Assembly: GCA_049653005.1 (NCBI GenBank)
Contig: JBASFL010000026.1
Location: 1 to 26,234 of the forward strand
DNA length: 26,234 bases
Direction of reading: 5' to 3'
From: UBA2334 sp049653005
Lineage (GTDB): Bacteria > Pseudomonadota > Gammaproteobacteria > Burkholderiales > Burkholderiaceae_C
Both the position numbers and the translations under genes were made by a program. The notes under the pieces are model-generated. The model saw nothing but the letters and a program-made list of their open reading frames with translations. It made no database searches and was not told the origin of the DNA. How positions within the stretch are numbered: the stretch's first letter is position 1; each line of letters begins with the position of its first letter. This document shows, in pieces, positions 1-7,441 of this stretch.

Positions 1-3
1 GCG

Positions 4-1383
4 TCAAGCCTGGGCGGCCAGCGGCAGCCGCAGCACCACCCGCAGGCCCTGCGGCGTGCGCCGCTCGGCGTGGGCCTTGCCGCCGTGGCGCAGGGCGATT
101 TCCTGCACGATGGCCAGGCCCAGGCCACACCCACCGGGCAGCGTGCTGGCGCGCCAGAAGCGCTGGAAGACGTGGCCCAGCTCGTCGTCGTTCAAGCCCG
201 GCCCGCTGTCTTCCACCGCCACCACCGCCTCGCCGCCTTGCGTTTGCACCGCCAAGGTGATGGTGCTGCCCGCCGGGGTGTAGCGCAGGGCGTTGTCCAG
301 CAGGTTGGCCAGGGCCTCGCGCAGTTGCAGGGCGTCGCCCAGCAGGGGCAGGTGGTCGTCGCCTTCGTAGCCCAGGTCCATGTGGGCGGCCAGGGCGCGG
401 GGGGTCCATTCCCGGGCCACTTCGCGGGCCAGGTGGGCCAGGTCCATGGGTTCGCGCCGGGCCTGGGTTTCGGTGCGTGCCAAGGTCAGCAGCTGGTGCA
501 CCAGGTGGGCGCTGCGCTGCGCGCCCGTCAGCACCTTGGCCAGGCGCTCGCGCAGGGCGTGGTCGGTGGCCTGGCGCTGGGCCAGTTCCACCTGGCTGAT
601 GAGGCCCGCCAGCGGCGTGCGCAGCTGGTGGGCGGCGTCGTTCAAAAAACGCTTTTCCTGGTTGACGGTGCGGGCCACTTTGTCGAGCAAGGCGTTCACG
701 GCCAGCACCAGGGCGCGCACTTCGCTGGGGGCTTGCGCCATTTCGATGGGAGACAGTGCGTCCACCGCCCGGTGGTCGAGTTGCGCGGCCAGCCGGGTGA
801 GCGGGGCCAGCCCGCGCCGTATGCCGCCGTGCACTGCCAGGCTCAGCAACACCCCCAGGGCCAGCAGGGGGGCCAGCATGTCGGCCACCAGTTCGGCGGC
901 AATGCGCTGCTGCACGGCCAGGCTTTTGCCCACCTGCACGCGCAGCATTTGGGGCGATTCGGGCTCGCCATAGGCCACGTCCATCGCCACCACGCGCAGG
1001 GGCTTGCCGTCGAGTTCGGTGCGGTACAGCAGCGGCTCGCCCGGCGAGAGGGCTGCATCGGGCTGGGGCAACTGGCGGTTGCCCAGCAAAAATTTGCCCG
1101 GGGGTGACGACACCAGGTAGCTGGTGCGGTCGTCGGGGTCTTGTTCCAGCACGTCTTGCGCGGCACGGGGGAAGTCGATCAGCAGGCCCGACCCCACGGG
1201 TTTGACCTGCCGCGCCAGCGCCCGCACCGATTGCAGCAGCGATTGGTCGATGCCTTTTTCCGCGTAGCTCAGCGCCATGCGGTAGGCCAGCAGCCCTCCC
1301 CCGGCCCACAGCGCCAGCTGGGGCAACAGCAGCCACAGCAGCAGTTGCCGTTTGAGGGATTGCGTGGTGGTGCCAACGGCCAT
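4..1383 (-). CDS. Two-component sensor histidine kinase (TctE/QseC-like)
   Basis: A membrane sensor kinase of 459 residues that should phosphorylate the response regulator encoded just upstream. A hydrophobic segment at about residues 14-35 is followed by a periplasmic region that looks like the short sensor domain of TctE/QseC kinases, and by a second membrane segment at about 165-185. Then come a HAMP-like linker, the phosphoacceptor motif AAHQLRTPLAG with His252, an N box (NLLDNALRYTP) and G boxes (DSGPGLND, GCGLGLAIV). It starts with ATG 25 bases after the regulator stop, so the two are surely cotranscribed. The stop lies 4 bases from the window edge, so the gene is complete. Family and topology are clear; the signal sensed is unknown, and a specific name such as qseC cannot be justified. 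Confidence 0.92.
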   Translation of the reverse strand: MAVGTTTQSLKRQLLLWLLLPQLALWAGGGLLAYRMALSYAEKGIDQSLLQSVRALARQVKPVGSGLLIDFPRAAQDVLEQDPDDRTSYLVSSPPGKFLLGNRQLPQPDAALSPGEPLLYRTELDGKPLRVVAMDVAYGEPESPQMLRVQVGKSLAVQQRIAAELVADMLAPLLALGVLLSLAVHGGIRRGLAPLTRLAAQLDHRAVDALSPIEMAQAPSEVRALVLAVNALLDKVARTVNQEKRFLNDAAHQLRTPLAGLISQVELAQRQATDHALRERLAKVLTGAQRSAHLVHQLLTLARTETQARREPMDLAHLAREVAREWTPRALAAHMDLGYEGDDHLPLLGDALQLREALANLLDNALRYTPAGSTITLAVQTQGGEAVVAVEDSGPGLNDDELGHVFQRFWRASTLPGGCGLGLAIVQEIALRHGGKAHAERRTPQGLRVVLRLPLAAQA

Positions 1384-1408
1384 GGGGGTTTGGTGGGCGT
1401 TGCGGGGC

Positions 1409-2134
1409 TCAGGCGCCGGTGGGGGTGTTTTCCAGCATGTAGCCCAGCCCGCGTATGTTGCGGATGTTCAGGGCCGAGCCCGCCAGCTTGCGGCGCAGGC
1501 GGTGCACGTACACCTCCAGCGCGTTCGAGGCCAGGCCGCCGCCCCCGGCCTCGGCCGGTTGGGCTTGCCACGCGGTCAACACGTCTTCGCGGCTGACCAC
1601 CTGGCCGAGTTGCTGCACCAGCAGGCGCAGCAGCGCCCACTCGCGTTGGGTGAGGTCAATGGTGTCGCCGTTCAGCCAGGCGCGGGGCAGCACGGGGTCC
1701 AGGCGCAGGCCCGTGGGGGTCTCGTGGGGTGCGGGGGTCACGGGGGCGGCGATGGGGGCGAAGGCCGGCAGGCTGGCGCGGCGCAGCATGGACTGCAGGC
1801 GGGCCAGCAGTTCGTCGGTGTTGAAGGGTTTGGTCAGGTAGTCGTCGGCCCCGGCGTTCAGGCCTTCCACCCGGTCTTCCACACCGTCGCGGGCGGTGAG
1901 GATGAGCACGGGCATGGCGGGGTGGCGTTCGCGCAGCAGGCGCAGCACGGTCATCCCATCCACTTTGGGCAAGCCGAGGTCGAGCACCACGCCGTCAAAA
2001 AGGCTGGCGATGATGTGGCCCAGCGCGGCTTCGCCGTCTGGCGCCGTGGTGGTCTGGTGGCCGGCCTGTGTCAGCAGGTCGCTCAGGCCGTCGCGCAGCA
2101 GTTCGTCGTCTTCAACGATGAGCAGGTTGGCCAT
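1409..2134 (-). CDS. OmpR/PhoB-family response regulator
   Basis: A 241-residue DNA-binding response regulator, partner of the downstream kinase. The receiver domain starts directly (MANLLIVEDDELL), with acidic pocket residues near 9-10, phosphoacceptor Asp52 in VVLDLGLPKVDG, and the conserved Lys in DDYLTKPF. The C-terminal half is a winged helix (LTQREWALLRLL ... NALEVYVHRLRRKL ... IRGLGYML), typical of OmpR/PhoB proteins. I chose the ATG at 2134 because it gives the canonical receiver N terminus; the frame is open 33 codons further but that part is not regulator-like. The start lies inside the end of cca, overlapping it by 23 bases, so translation is probably coupled. Target genes are unknown. 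Confidence 0.93.
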   Translation of the reverse strand: MANLLIVEDDELLRDGLSDLLTQAGHQTTTAPDGEAALGHIIASLFDGVVLDLGLPKVDGMTVLRLLRERHPAMPVLILTARDGVEDRVEGLNAGADDYLTKPFNTDELLARLQSMLRRASLPAFAPIAAPVTPAPHETPTGLRLDPVLPRAWLNGDTIDLTQREWALLRLLVQQLGQVVSREDVLTAWQAQPAEAGGGGLASNALEVYVHRLRRKLAGSALNIRNIRGLGYMLENTPTGA

Positions 2135-3449
2135 TGTCCAGCTCCGGTGGGGTGGAAGAGGCTGCCGCCACCGCAGCCACCCGTGCGCTGTGAATGGCCT
2201 GGGCAATGCGCTCGCCTGCTTTTTTGGTGTCAAAAGTGCCTTCAGCGCTTGTCTGTATTGAGTTGGAAGCTATGGTTTTGGTGTCAATGCAGTTGGCGGC
2301 TTCCAGCGTGTGCAGCAGCTGGGGGCGTTGGGGGTAGGGCTGTTCGGCCAGGCCGCCACGGCCGCGCGCGTCGCATTCGCAGGCCAGCAGCACCTCGGCA
2401 AAACGTTCGGGGCGGCGCAGGGCGTCGCAGCGCTCCAGCAGGCGCACCAGGGCGGCGGGCGAAAACCCGCTGCAGCGGTGGATGTTGCCGTGCTCGCGGG
2501 CCACCACGTCGGCCAGTTCGCGGCAGTCGCGCGGTACTTTCCAGCGGTCGCACACCTTGGCCAAGAGCTTGGCGCTGCGTTCTTCGTGGCCCAGGTGGCG
2601 GGGCAGTATGTCGGCGGGGGTGGTGCCTTTGCCCAGGTCGTGGCACAGGCAGGCAAAACGCACGGCCAGCGGGGCATCCAGGCGGGCGGCCATGTCCATC
2701 ACCATCATCATGTGCACGCCGGTGTCCACCTCGGGGTGGTAGTCGGCGCGCTGGGGCACGCCCCACAGGCGGTCGAGTTCGGGCAGCAGCACTTTCAGGG
2801 CCCCGCAGTCGCGCAGCACCTGCAGCATGCGCGAGGGGGTGGGGGCCATGAGCCCGCGCGACAGCTCTTGCCACACGCGCTCGGGCACCAGGTGGTTGAC
2901 CTCGCCGCTGGCCACCATGTCTTGCATCAGGGCCTGGGTTTCGGGGGCCACGGTGAAGTGGCCAAAGCGGGCGGCAAACCGCGCCACGCGCAGGATGCGC
3001 ACGGGGTCTTCGCGAAAGGCGTCGGTCACGTGGCGCAGCACGCCGGCGCGCAGGTCGGCCACGCCGCCGTGGGGGTCCACCAGGGCATCCAGGTCGGGTT
3101 GCTGATTTTTGGAGTCAAAAGTGCCGCCAGCGCTTGTCTGTATTGGCTTTGCAGCTATGGCATTGATGGTGAGGTCGCGCCGGGCCAGGTCTTCTTCCAG
3201 CGTCACGTCGGGGGCGGCGTGCACCACAAAGCCGTGGTAGCCGGGGGCGGTTTTGCGCTCGGTGCGGGCCAGCGCGTGTTCCTCGTGGGTGCGGGGGTGC
3301 AAAAACACCGGAAAGTCTTTGCCCACGGGCACAAAGCCGCGCGCCTGCATGGCCTCGGGCGTGCTGCCCACCACCACCCAGTCTCTGTCGTGCACGGGCA
3401 GGCCCAACAGCGCATCGCGCACGGCACCGCCCACCATGTAAGTGTTCAT
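2112..3449 (-). CDS. cca: Multifunctional CCA tRNA nucleotidyltransferase
   Basis: Adds or repairs the 3' CCA end of tRNAs (445 residues). Class II nucleotidyltransferase signatures are present: GGAVRD near residue 7, the metal-binding pair in HDRDW (Asp21, Asp23), RRDLTINAIA at 90-99, LVDPHGGVADL at 123-133, and EDPVRILRVARFAARF at 147-162. An HD phosphohydrolase motif (CHDLGKGT, about 269-276) indicates the multifunctional form seen in E. coli. The protein is oddly enlarged. Residues about 98-115 and 387-411 are translations of two copies of a dispersed repeat, giving the related peptides IQTSAGGTFDSK and IQTSAEGTFDTK. The first lies between two catalytic-domain motifs that E. coli Cca joins with roughly 10 residues. 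The frame stays open through both, so the enzyme is presumably functional with the inserts in surface loops. Confidence 0.95.
   Translation of the reverse strand: MNTYMVGGAVRDALLGLPVHDRDWVVVGSTPEAMQARGFVPVGKDFPVFLHPRTHEEHALARTERKTAPGYHGFVVHAAPDVTLEEDLARRDLTINAIAAKPIQTSAGGTFDSKNQQPDLDALVDPHGGVADLRAGVLRHVTDAFREDPVRILRVARFAARFGHFTVAPETQALMQDMVASGEVNHLVPERVWQELSRGLMAPTPSRMLQVLRDCGALKVLLPELDRLWGVPQRADYHPEVDTGVHMMMVMDMAARLDAPLAVRFACLCHDLGKGTTPADILPRHLGHEERSAKLLAKVCDRWKVPRDCRELADVVAREHGNIHRCSGFSPAALVRLLERCDALRRPERFAEVLLACECDARGRGGLAEQPYPQRPQLLHTLEAANCIDTKTIASNSIQTSAEGTFDTKKAGERIAQAIHSARVAAVAAASSTPPELDNGQPAHR
2221..2287 (+). repeat. Dispersed short repeat, copy A (inside cca)
   Basis: One of five related AT-richer elements here. 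On the minus strand it reads ATAGCT, then CAATACAGACAAGCGCTGAA, GGC and ACTTTTGACACCAAAA. It lies in the 3' part of cca in frame and encodes about residues 387-411. A 12-base direct repeat TTTTGGTGTCAA (2222-2233 and 2276-2287) brackets it. The inner copy also belongs to the element end shared with copy B, so it is not a proven target duplication. Confidence 0.8.
3106..3167 (+). repeat. Dispersed short repeat, copy B (inside cca)
   Basis: Closest relative of copy A, in the same orientation: ATAGCT, CCAATACAGACAAGCGCTGG, then CACTTTTGACTCCAAAA on the minus strand. It sits in the catalytic-domain part of cca, between the codons for RRDLTINAIA and DPHGG, and is translated in the same frame as copy A, giving nearly the same peptide. 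Confidence 0.8.
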
Positions 3450-3476
3450 GGCCCGATTGTCGGGGAATGCGGCGCC

Positions 3477-5483
3477 TCAGCCCGCCCGGGGGGCAAGGGC
3501 CATGACGCGGCGCAGCTCGGCTTGCAGGGCCGCGAGGTTGAGGGGCTTGGCGATGTAGCCGTTCATGCCCGCCGCTTCGCAGCGTTGGCGGTCTTCGGCC
3601 ATGGCGTTGGCGGTGAGGGCGATGATGGGCAGGGGCCGCGCGGGGTGGCCCGCGCCGGCGGCTTTGGCTTCCTGGGCGCGGATGTGCAGCGTGGCGGTCA
3701 CGCCGTCCATGACGGGCATTTCCATGTCCATCAGCGCCACCGCGTAGGGGTGGTGGGCGGCGCGGGCCACGGCTTGTTCACCGTCGCTGGCCACATCAAA
3801 AGCCAGCCCCAGGCGGGTGAGCATGGCGCTGGCCAGTTTCTGGTTGATTTTGTTGTCGTCCACCAGCAGCACGCGCCCGCCCACCAGACTGGGCAGGTCG
3901 TCGCCAGGCGCGCAAGAGGGCGCGGCGCTGGTGTTTTCTGCGGGGGCTTGGCCCGCGCGCAGGGGCAGCCAGAAGCTGAACTGGGTGCCCACCCCGGGCT
4001 GACTCTCCACCCCAATGTCGCCGCCCATGGCGAGCACCAGTTCACGTGAAATGACCAGTCCCAGTCCGGTGCCGCCGAATTTGCGGGTGATGGAGTTGTC
4101 GGCCTGGCTGAAGGGCTGAAAGAGGCGCGCCAGTGCGTGGGGGTTCATGCCGATGCCGGTGTCTTTCACCGACACGCGCAGCCGCTGCCCGGCCCCTTGC
4201 GTGTCGGGCTCCACGCCCACCACCAGTTTGACCGTGCCGCGTTCGGTGAATTTGGTGGCGTTGGTCAGCAGGTTGATGAGCACCTGGCGCAGCCGCGTGG
4301 GGTCGTCCGAGACCCAGCGGGGCAGGCCAGGTGCGATGTCGGTGGTGTATTCCAGCCCTTTGGCGGCGGCCCGGGGGCCCACGATGGCGCCCACGTCGTG
4401 CAGCAGTTGGGGCAGGTCGAAGTCGATGCGCTCCAGCGTGAGGCCCCCGGCCTCGATCTTGGCGTGTTCCAGCACGGCGTTGATGAGTTCCAGCAGGTGC
4501 CTGCCAGACACGTTGATCAGGTCCACGTAGCTGTTTTGCGAGGGGCTGAGGCGCTCGCCCCCCAGCAGCTCTGCGAAGCCCAAAATGGCATTGAGCGGGG
4601 TGCGCAGTTCGTGGCTCATGCGCGACACAAACTCCGATTTGGCGCGGCTGGCCTGTTCGGCGGCTTCTTTGGCGGCCCGCATGTCGGCGGCCACCTGGGC
4701 CAATTGGGCGTTGGCCTGGCCCACGTTGTGGAAGTAGGTCCACACGGCCAGCCCACCCACCAGCAACACCAGCACCGCCACCACGCCTTCGGCCAGTTGG
4801 TGGCGCTGGCGCTGGGCGTGGGCCTCTGCGTCGAGTTCGTGCAGGTGCTGCGTGGCACTGAACACCAGCCGGTTGGCGTTCTCGTTGACGCGTTCAAACT
4901 GCAAAGGGACGTGGCGCAAGAAGGCATCGACCTCGGTGGCGATGCTGAAGAAGTCGGCCTGGTTTTGGTTTTTTTGCGCCTGCCAACGTTGCAGCAAACG
5001 GCTTTCCAGCAGGGTGGTGCGCTCGGCGATTTTGGACAGCAATGGGCGGATGTCGGTGGCTTCCATCACCCTTTCATCACTGGCCTCGCCCGGCTGGTAG
5101 GTGGCGGCGCGCACCACCGACGCTTGCCCGTCGGGGTTGAGCGAGGCCAGCTGGCGCGTGGTGCCGCCGTGGGCCCACACGCCCAGGTCGTGCTCCAGTT
5201 TGTCCAGTCGGTCTTGTATGTGGCGGTTGACCCGACGCAGCGCGTCTGCATCGGGGCTGACCACCAGCTGGTAAATGTCTTTTTCCAGCCCTTGTATCCC
5301 GTTGACGACCTCTTGCGCCACGAACAACCGCGCGCGCTCGTTGGTCAGGGTGGCGTTGAGTTGGGTTTGCGCGTCGTTGAACACCAGCCGCATCACCAGC
5401 ATGACCAGCAGGCCCACCAGCAACGCCCCCAACCACACGCGAAGGGGAAGGGGTTGCCGGGTGGTGTGCGGGGGCGTGGCCAT
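3477..5483 (-). CDS. Hybrid sensor histidine kinase / response regulator
   Basis: A 668-residue membrane hybrid kinase. A transmembrane segment at about 15-33 and another at about 231-250 enclose a roughly 195-residue, probably helical periplasmic domain with no recognisable small-molecule fold. A coiled stretch (residues about 255-285) leads to the HisKA motif SHELRTPLNAILGF with His291. The ATPase N box is NLLTNATKF and the G boxes are DTGIGM and GTGLGLVISRELV. A C-terminal receiver (VLLVDDNKINQKLA; phosphoacceptor Asp586 in ALMDMEMPVMDG; IALTANAM) completes a BarA/Rpf-like architecture without an HPt domain, so a separate HPt protein or regulator is expected elsewhere. It starts 9 bases after the GST-like gene and ends 27 bases before cca. 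The ATG at 5483 has no clear ribosome site, so coupling to the upstream gene is likely. Confidence 0.92.
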   Translation of the reverse strand: MATPPHTTRQPLPLRVWLGALLVGLLVMLVMRLVFNDAQTQLNATLTNERARLFVAQEVVNGIQGLEKDIYQLVVSPDADALRRVNRHIQDRLDKLEHDLGVWAHGGTTRQLASLNPDGQASVVRAATYQPGEASDERVMEATDIRPLLSKIAERTTLLESRLLQRWQAQKNQNQADFFSIATEVDAFLRHVPLQFERVNENANRLVFSATQHLHELDAEAHAQRQRHQLAEGVVAVLVLLVGGLAVWTYFHNVGQANAQLAQVAADMRAAKEAAEQASRAKSEFVSRMSHELRTPLNAILGFAELLGGERLSPSQNSYVDLINVSGRHLLELINAVLEHAKIEAGGLTLERIDFDLPQLLHDVGAIVGPRAAAKGLEYTTDIAPGLPRWVSDDPTRLRQVLINLLTNATKFTERGTVKLVVGVEPDTQGAGQRLRVSVKDTGIGMNPHALARLFQPFSQADNSITRKFGGTGLGLVISRELVLAMGGDIGVESQPGVGTQFSFWLPLRAGQAPAENTSAAPSCAPGDDLPSLVGGRVLLVDDNKINQKLASAMLTRLGLAFDVASDGEQAVARAAHHPYAVALMDMEMPVMDGVTATLHIRAQEAKAAGAGHPARPLPIIALTANAMAEDRQRCEAAGMNGYIAKPLNLAALQAELRRVMALAPRAG

Positions 5484-5492
5484 GGGGAGGGG

Positions 5493-6203
5493 TCAGCGGC
5501 GCAGGCGGTAGGGTTCTTCGAAGTCGAGGAAGTCGCGCTCGGCCAAGGCGCCGGCCACCCAGGCTTGCACGCCTGGCAGGGCGCACACGGCGTTCATGTA
5601 GGCGGCCACGGCAGGGGGCACGGGCACGGCATAGGTTTTCAGGCGCATGACCACGGGCGCAAAGTAGGCATCGGCCACGGTGAAGCTGCCAAACAGCAGG
5701 GGCCCACCGTGTTCGGCCAGCAGGCCTTCCCACAGTGCGCACAGGCGGGCCAGCTCGGCGCGCACGGCGGGTTTGTCGCGCAGCACCAGTTGGCCAATGT
5801 CGGGCAGCGAGGCCTCGATGTTCATCGGAAAGTGGCTGCGCAGCGCACTGAAGCCGCTGTGCATGTCAGCGCACACGCTGCGCGCCCGGGCGCGGGCGGG
5901 CACGCTGGCGGGCCACAGCTTTTTGTCGGGGAAAGACTCGGCCACGTATTCGGCAATGGCCAGGGTGTCCCACACGGCCAGGGGTTGGCCGGTGGCGTTC
6001 AGGTGGGCGTTGTCCAACAGCACGGGCACTTTGCCCACGGGGTTGACGCTGTCGATGGTGTGGCGGAAGTGCGAGCCCGCGTCAAACGAGTCGAACCGCA
6101 CCATCTGCTCGGTGAACGGAATGCCCGCCTGCGTCAGCAGCACCCAGGGGCGCATGGACCAGGAGGAGTAGTTTTTGTTGCCAATCAGCAGCGTCAGGGA
6201 CAT
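5493..6203 (-). CDS. Glutathione S-transferase family protein
   Basis: A 236-residue cytosolic GST-fold protein. The N-terminal thioredoxin-like half has the family pattern LLIGNKNYSSWSMRPWVLL (residues 5-23), where a serine near position 13-14 is the likely thiol-activating residue, followed by VPVLLDN (cis-Pro loop) and AVWDTLAIAEYVAE, the glutathione gamma-glutamyl contact region. The C-terminal helical half carries FGSFTVADAYFAPVVMRL, the conserved N-capping motif of GSTs. It lies 24 bases downstream of the CsoR-family repressor and 9 bases before the hybrid kinase. Conjugation substrate unknown; a role in thiol or electrophile detoxification would fit the repressor next to it but is inference. 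Confidence 0.9.
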   Translation of the reverse strand: MSLTLLIGNKNYSSWSMRPWVLLTQAGIPFTEQMVRFDSFDAGSHFRHTIDSVNPVGKVPVLLDNAHLNATGQPLAVWDTLAIAEYVAESFPDKKLWPASVPARARARSVCADMHSGFSALRSHFPMNIEASLPDIGQLVLRDKPAVRAELARLCALWEGLLAEHGGPLLFGSFTVADAYFAPVVMRLKTYAVPVPPAVAAYMNAVCALPGVQAWVAGALAERDFLDFEEPYRLRR

Positions 6204-6227
6204 GGGCGTTCTTTCAGCGGGTGGGGT

Positions 6228-6566
6228 TCAGGCGTATTTTTCAAGAATGCGGGTGGAGCGCTCCACCTCGCGGAAGGTTTCCACTTCCGACTCGGACGAC
6301 GTGACGGCCTCCATCACCGTGCAGGCCATCATGCGGTAGAAGGTCTTTTCCATGGCCTTGCGGGCGGCCGACATTTGTTGCGCCACGTCTTCGCACGGGC
6401 GGCCACTTTCCACCATGTCGATCAGGCCACGCACCTGGCCTTCGATGCGCTTCAGGCGGTTCACCACATCACGCTGGTGTTCGGTGCGGTAGGCCGAGGG
6501 GGCCGTGCTTTTGTCGCCTGCGCTGGGGGCGGCGTCGGGCGCTGGGGAGGCTTTGGCGGTGGGCAT
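6228..6566 (-). CDS. CsoR/FrmR-family (DUF156) transcriptional repressor, atypical cysteines
   Basis: A small all-helical repressor of 112 residues. The family core is clear: HQRDVVNRLKRIEGQVRGLI (residues 30-49), then RPCEDVAQQMSAARKAME. CsoR copper sensors have Cys-His-Cys with the second and third ligands 25 and 29 residues after the first Cys. Here the only cysteines are Cys58 and Cys82 (offset 24), with Thr and Ala at the usual ligand positions and no histidine there. Copper, nickel or formaldehyde sensing of the known types is therefore unlikely, and a thiol or persulfide switch is possible. I chose the ATG at 6566 because AGGA lies 5 bases upstream; the frame is open 21 codons further without such a site. 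It has an Ala/Pro/Ser-rich tail of about 25 residues before the core. A CsoR-type palindrome lies about 100 bases upstream. Confidence 0.88.
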   Translation of the reverse strand: MPTAKASPAPDAAPSAGDKSTAPSAYRTEHQRDVVNRLKRIEGQVRGLIDMVESGRPCEDVAQQMSAARKAMEKTFYRMMACTVMEAVTSSESEVETFREVERSTRILEKYA

Positions 6567-6667
6567 GTGTGTCCTGTGGGTGAAATGCAACTGTTTGAGT
6601 GTGCCAAAAAAGCGGGCTGGCTTGGCCATGAAACCGCGTGGGCCTTGGTGCGTACACCTGTGAAACC

Positions 6668-6683
6668 CTACCCCCTAGGGTAG
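6668..6683. promoter_or_regulatory. Candidate operator of the CsoR-family repressor
   Basis: Inverted repeat CTACCC-CCTA-GGGTAG in the 223-base divergent gap between the repressor gene and the DUF302-like lipoprotein gene. Known CsoR-family operators are G/C tracts flanked by TA (TACCCC...GGGTA type), which this resembles closely. Its placement allows control in both directions. No convincing -35/-10 pair could be assigned around it. The rest of the gap (6567-6789) contains only the ribosome sites and a weaker TTGATTTTTGTCAA dyad near 6735. Confidence 0.6.
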
Positions 6684-6789
6684 ATACCAATGCCCCTGGC
6701 ACGTCTGGGGGGATATGGTTCTGCCGTCGGTGCTTGATTTTTGTCAAAGACTCGCGCCCACCCCCACACACAAAACCTGAAGGAAACAC

Positions 6790-7365
6790 ATGAATTTTCT
6801 GAAAACCACTTCTGTGGTCGCCGCCCTGGCGGCTGCCCTGCTGACCACCGGGTGTGGCACCGTGGCCACCCTTGGCAAGTTGGAAGACGGCGCAGGGGGT
6901 GAGGCCAGCCGCATGTGGGACCGCTGGGTCGAGGCCGAGGGCGACATCGCCGTGGCCACCACCTGGGAGCGCAAGGTCAAGGCCGGTGTCAGCCCCAAAG
7001 ACGTGGAAGAGATCCTGAAAATGGTGGCCGTGGAGCGCAACATGCGCGACGTGGGTGTGCTGCCCCTGTCCAAAGAGCTGGAAGCCCGTTCGGGCAAGAA
7101 AGAAAAGCTGCTGACGGTGTACTCGTATTGCAGCCCCGGCACGGCTCGCAAGATGGTGGACTTCAGCCCCCACATGGCGGCCTATTTGCCCTGCCGCATC
7201 TCCGTGGTGGAGAAAGATGACGGCAGTGTGTGGCTGTACACGCTGAACATGGACATGATGGTCAAAATGGGCCGCAAGCTGCCCTCGCCCCTGAAAGAAG
7301 AGGCCCAGGCGGTGCGCGACACCATCTGGGAAATGATGGAGCGCGCCTCCAAGGGTGAATACTGA
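6790..7365 (+). CDS. DUF302-like lipoprotein
   Basis: A 191-residue probable lipoprotein of unknown function. The N terminus is a lipoprotein signal: MNFLKTTSVVAALAAALL, then lipobox LTTGC with the lipidated cysteine at residue 22. The C-terminal half carries a pattern I recognise as DUF302-like: LTVYSYCSP near 108-116, YLPCRISVVE near 133-142, then VWLYTLNMDMM and LPSPLKEEAQAVRDTIWEMM. DUF302 proteins are small alpha/beta proteins with no firm biochemical role. Two cysteines (YCSP, LPCR) remain in the mature protein and may matter for redox or metal handling. AAGGAA sits 6 bases before the ATG. It is divergent from the CsoR-family gene and 76 bases upstream of the FadL-type gene, with which it is probably cotranscribed. 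Confidence 0.85.
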   Translation: MNFLKTTSVVAALAAALLTTGCGTVATLGKLEDGAGGEASRMWDRWVEAEGDIAVATTWERKVKAGVSPKDVEEILKMVAVERNMRDVGVLPLSKELEARSGKKEKLLTVYSYCSPGTARKMVDFSPHMAAYLPCRISVVEKDDGSVWLYTLNMDMMVKMGRKLPSPLKEEAQAVRDTIWEMMERASKGEY

Positions 7366-7441
7366 CCCCTGATTCACCAGGCCCCCGCACACTGCGGTGG
7401 CCGCCCAGCACCCCCACATTCAACGACCCCGAGGAGATTCC

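Noticed and set aside
4137..6683. Open frame of 848 codons on the plus strand opposite the hybrid kinase, GST and repressor genes
   Set aside because: Gly/His/Gln-rich antisense shadow without ribosome site or recognisable motif.
6735..6748. TTGATTTTTGTCAA as a promoter -35 or second operator for the lipoprotein gene
   Set aside because: The arms are only 4 bases and no -10 box is found at the right distance.
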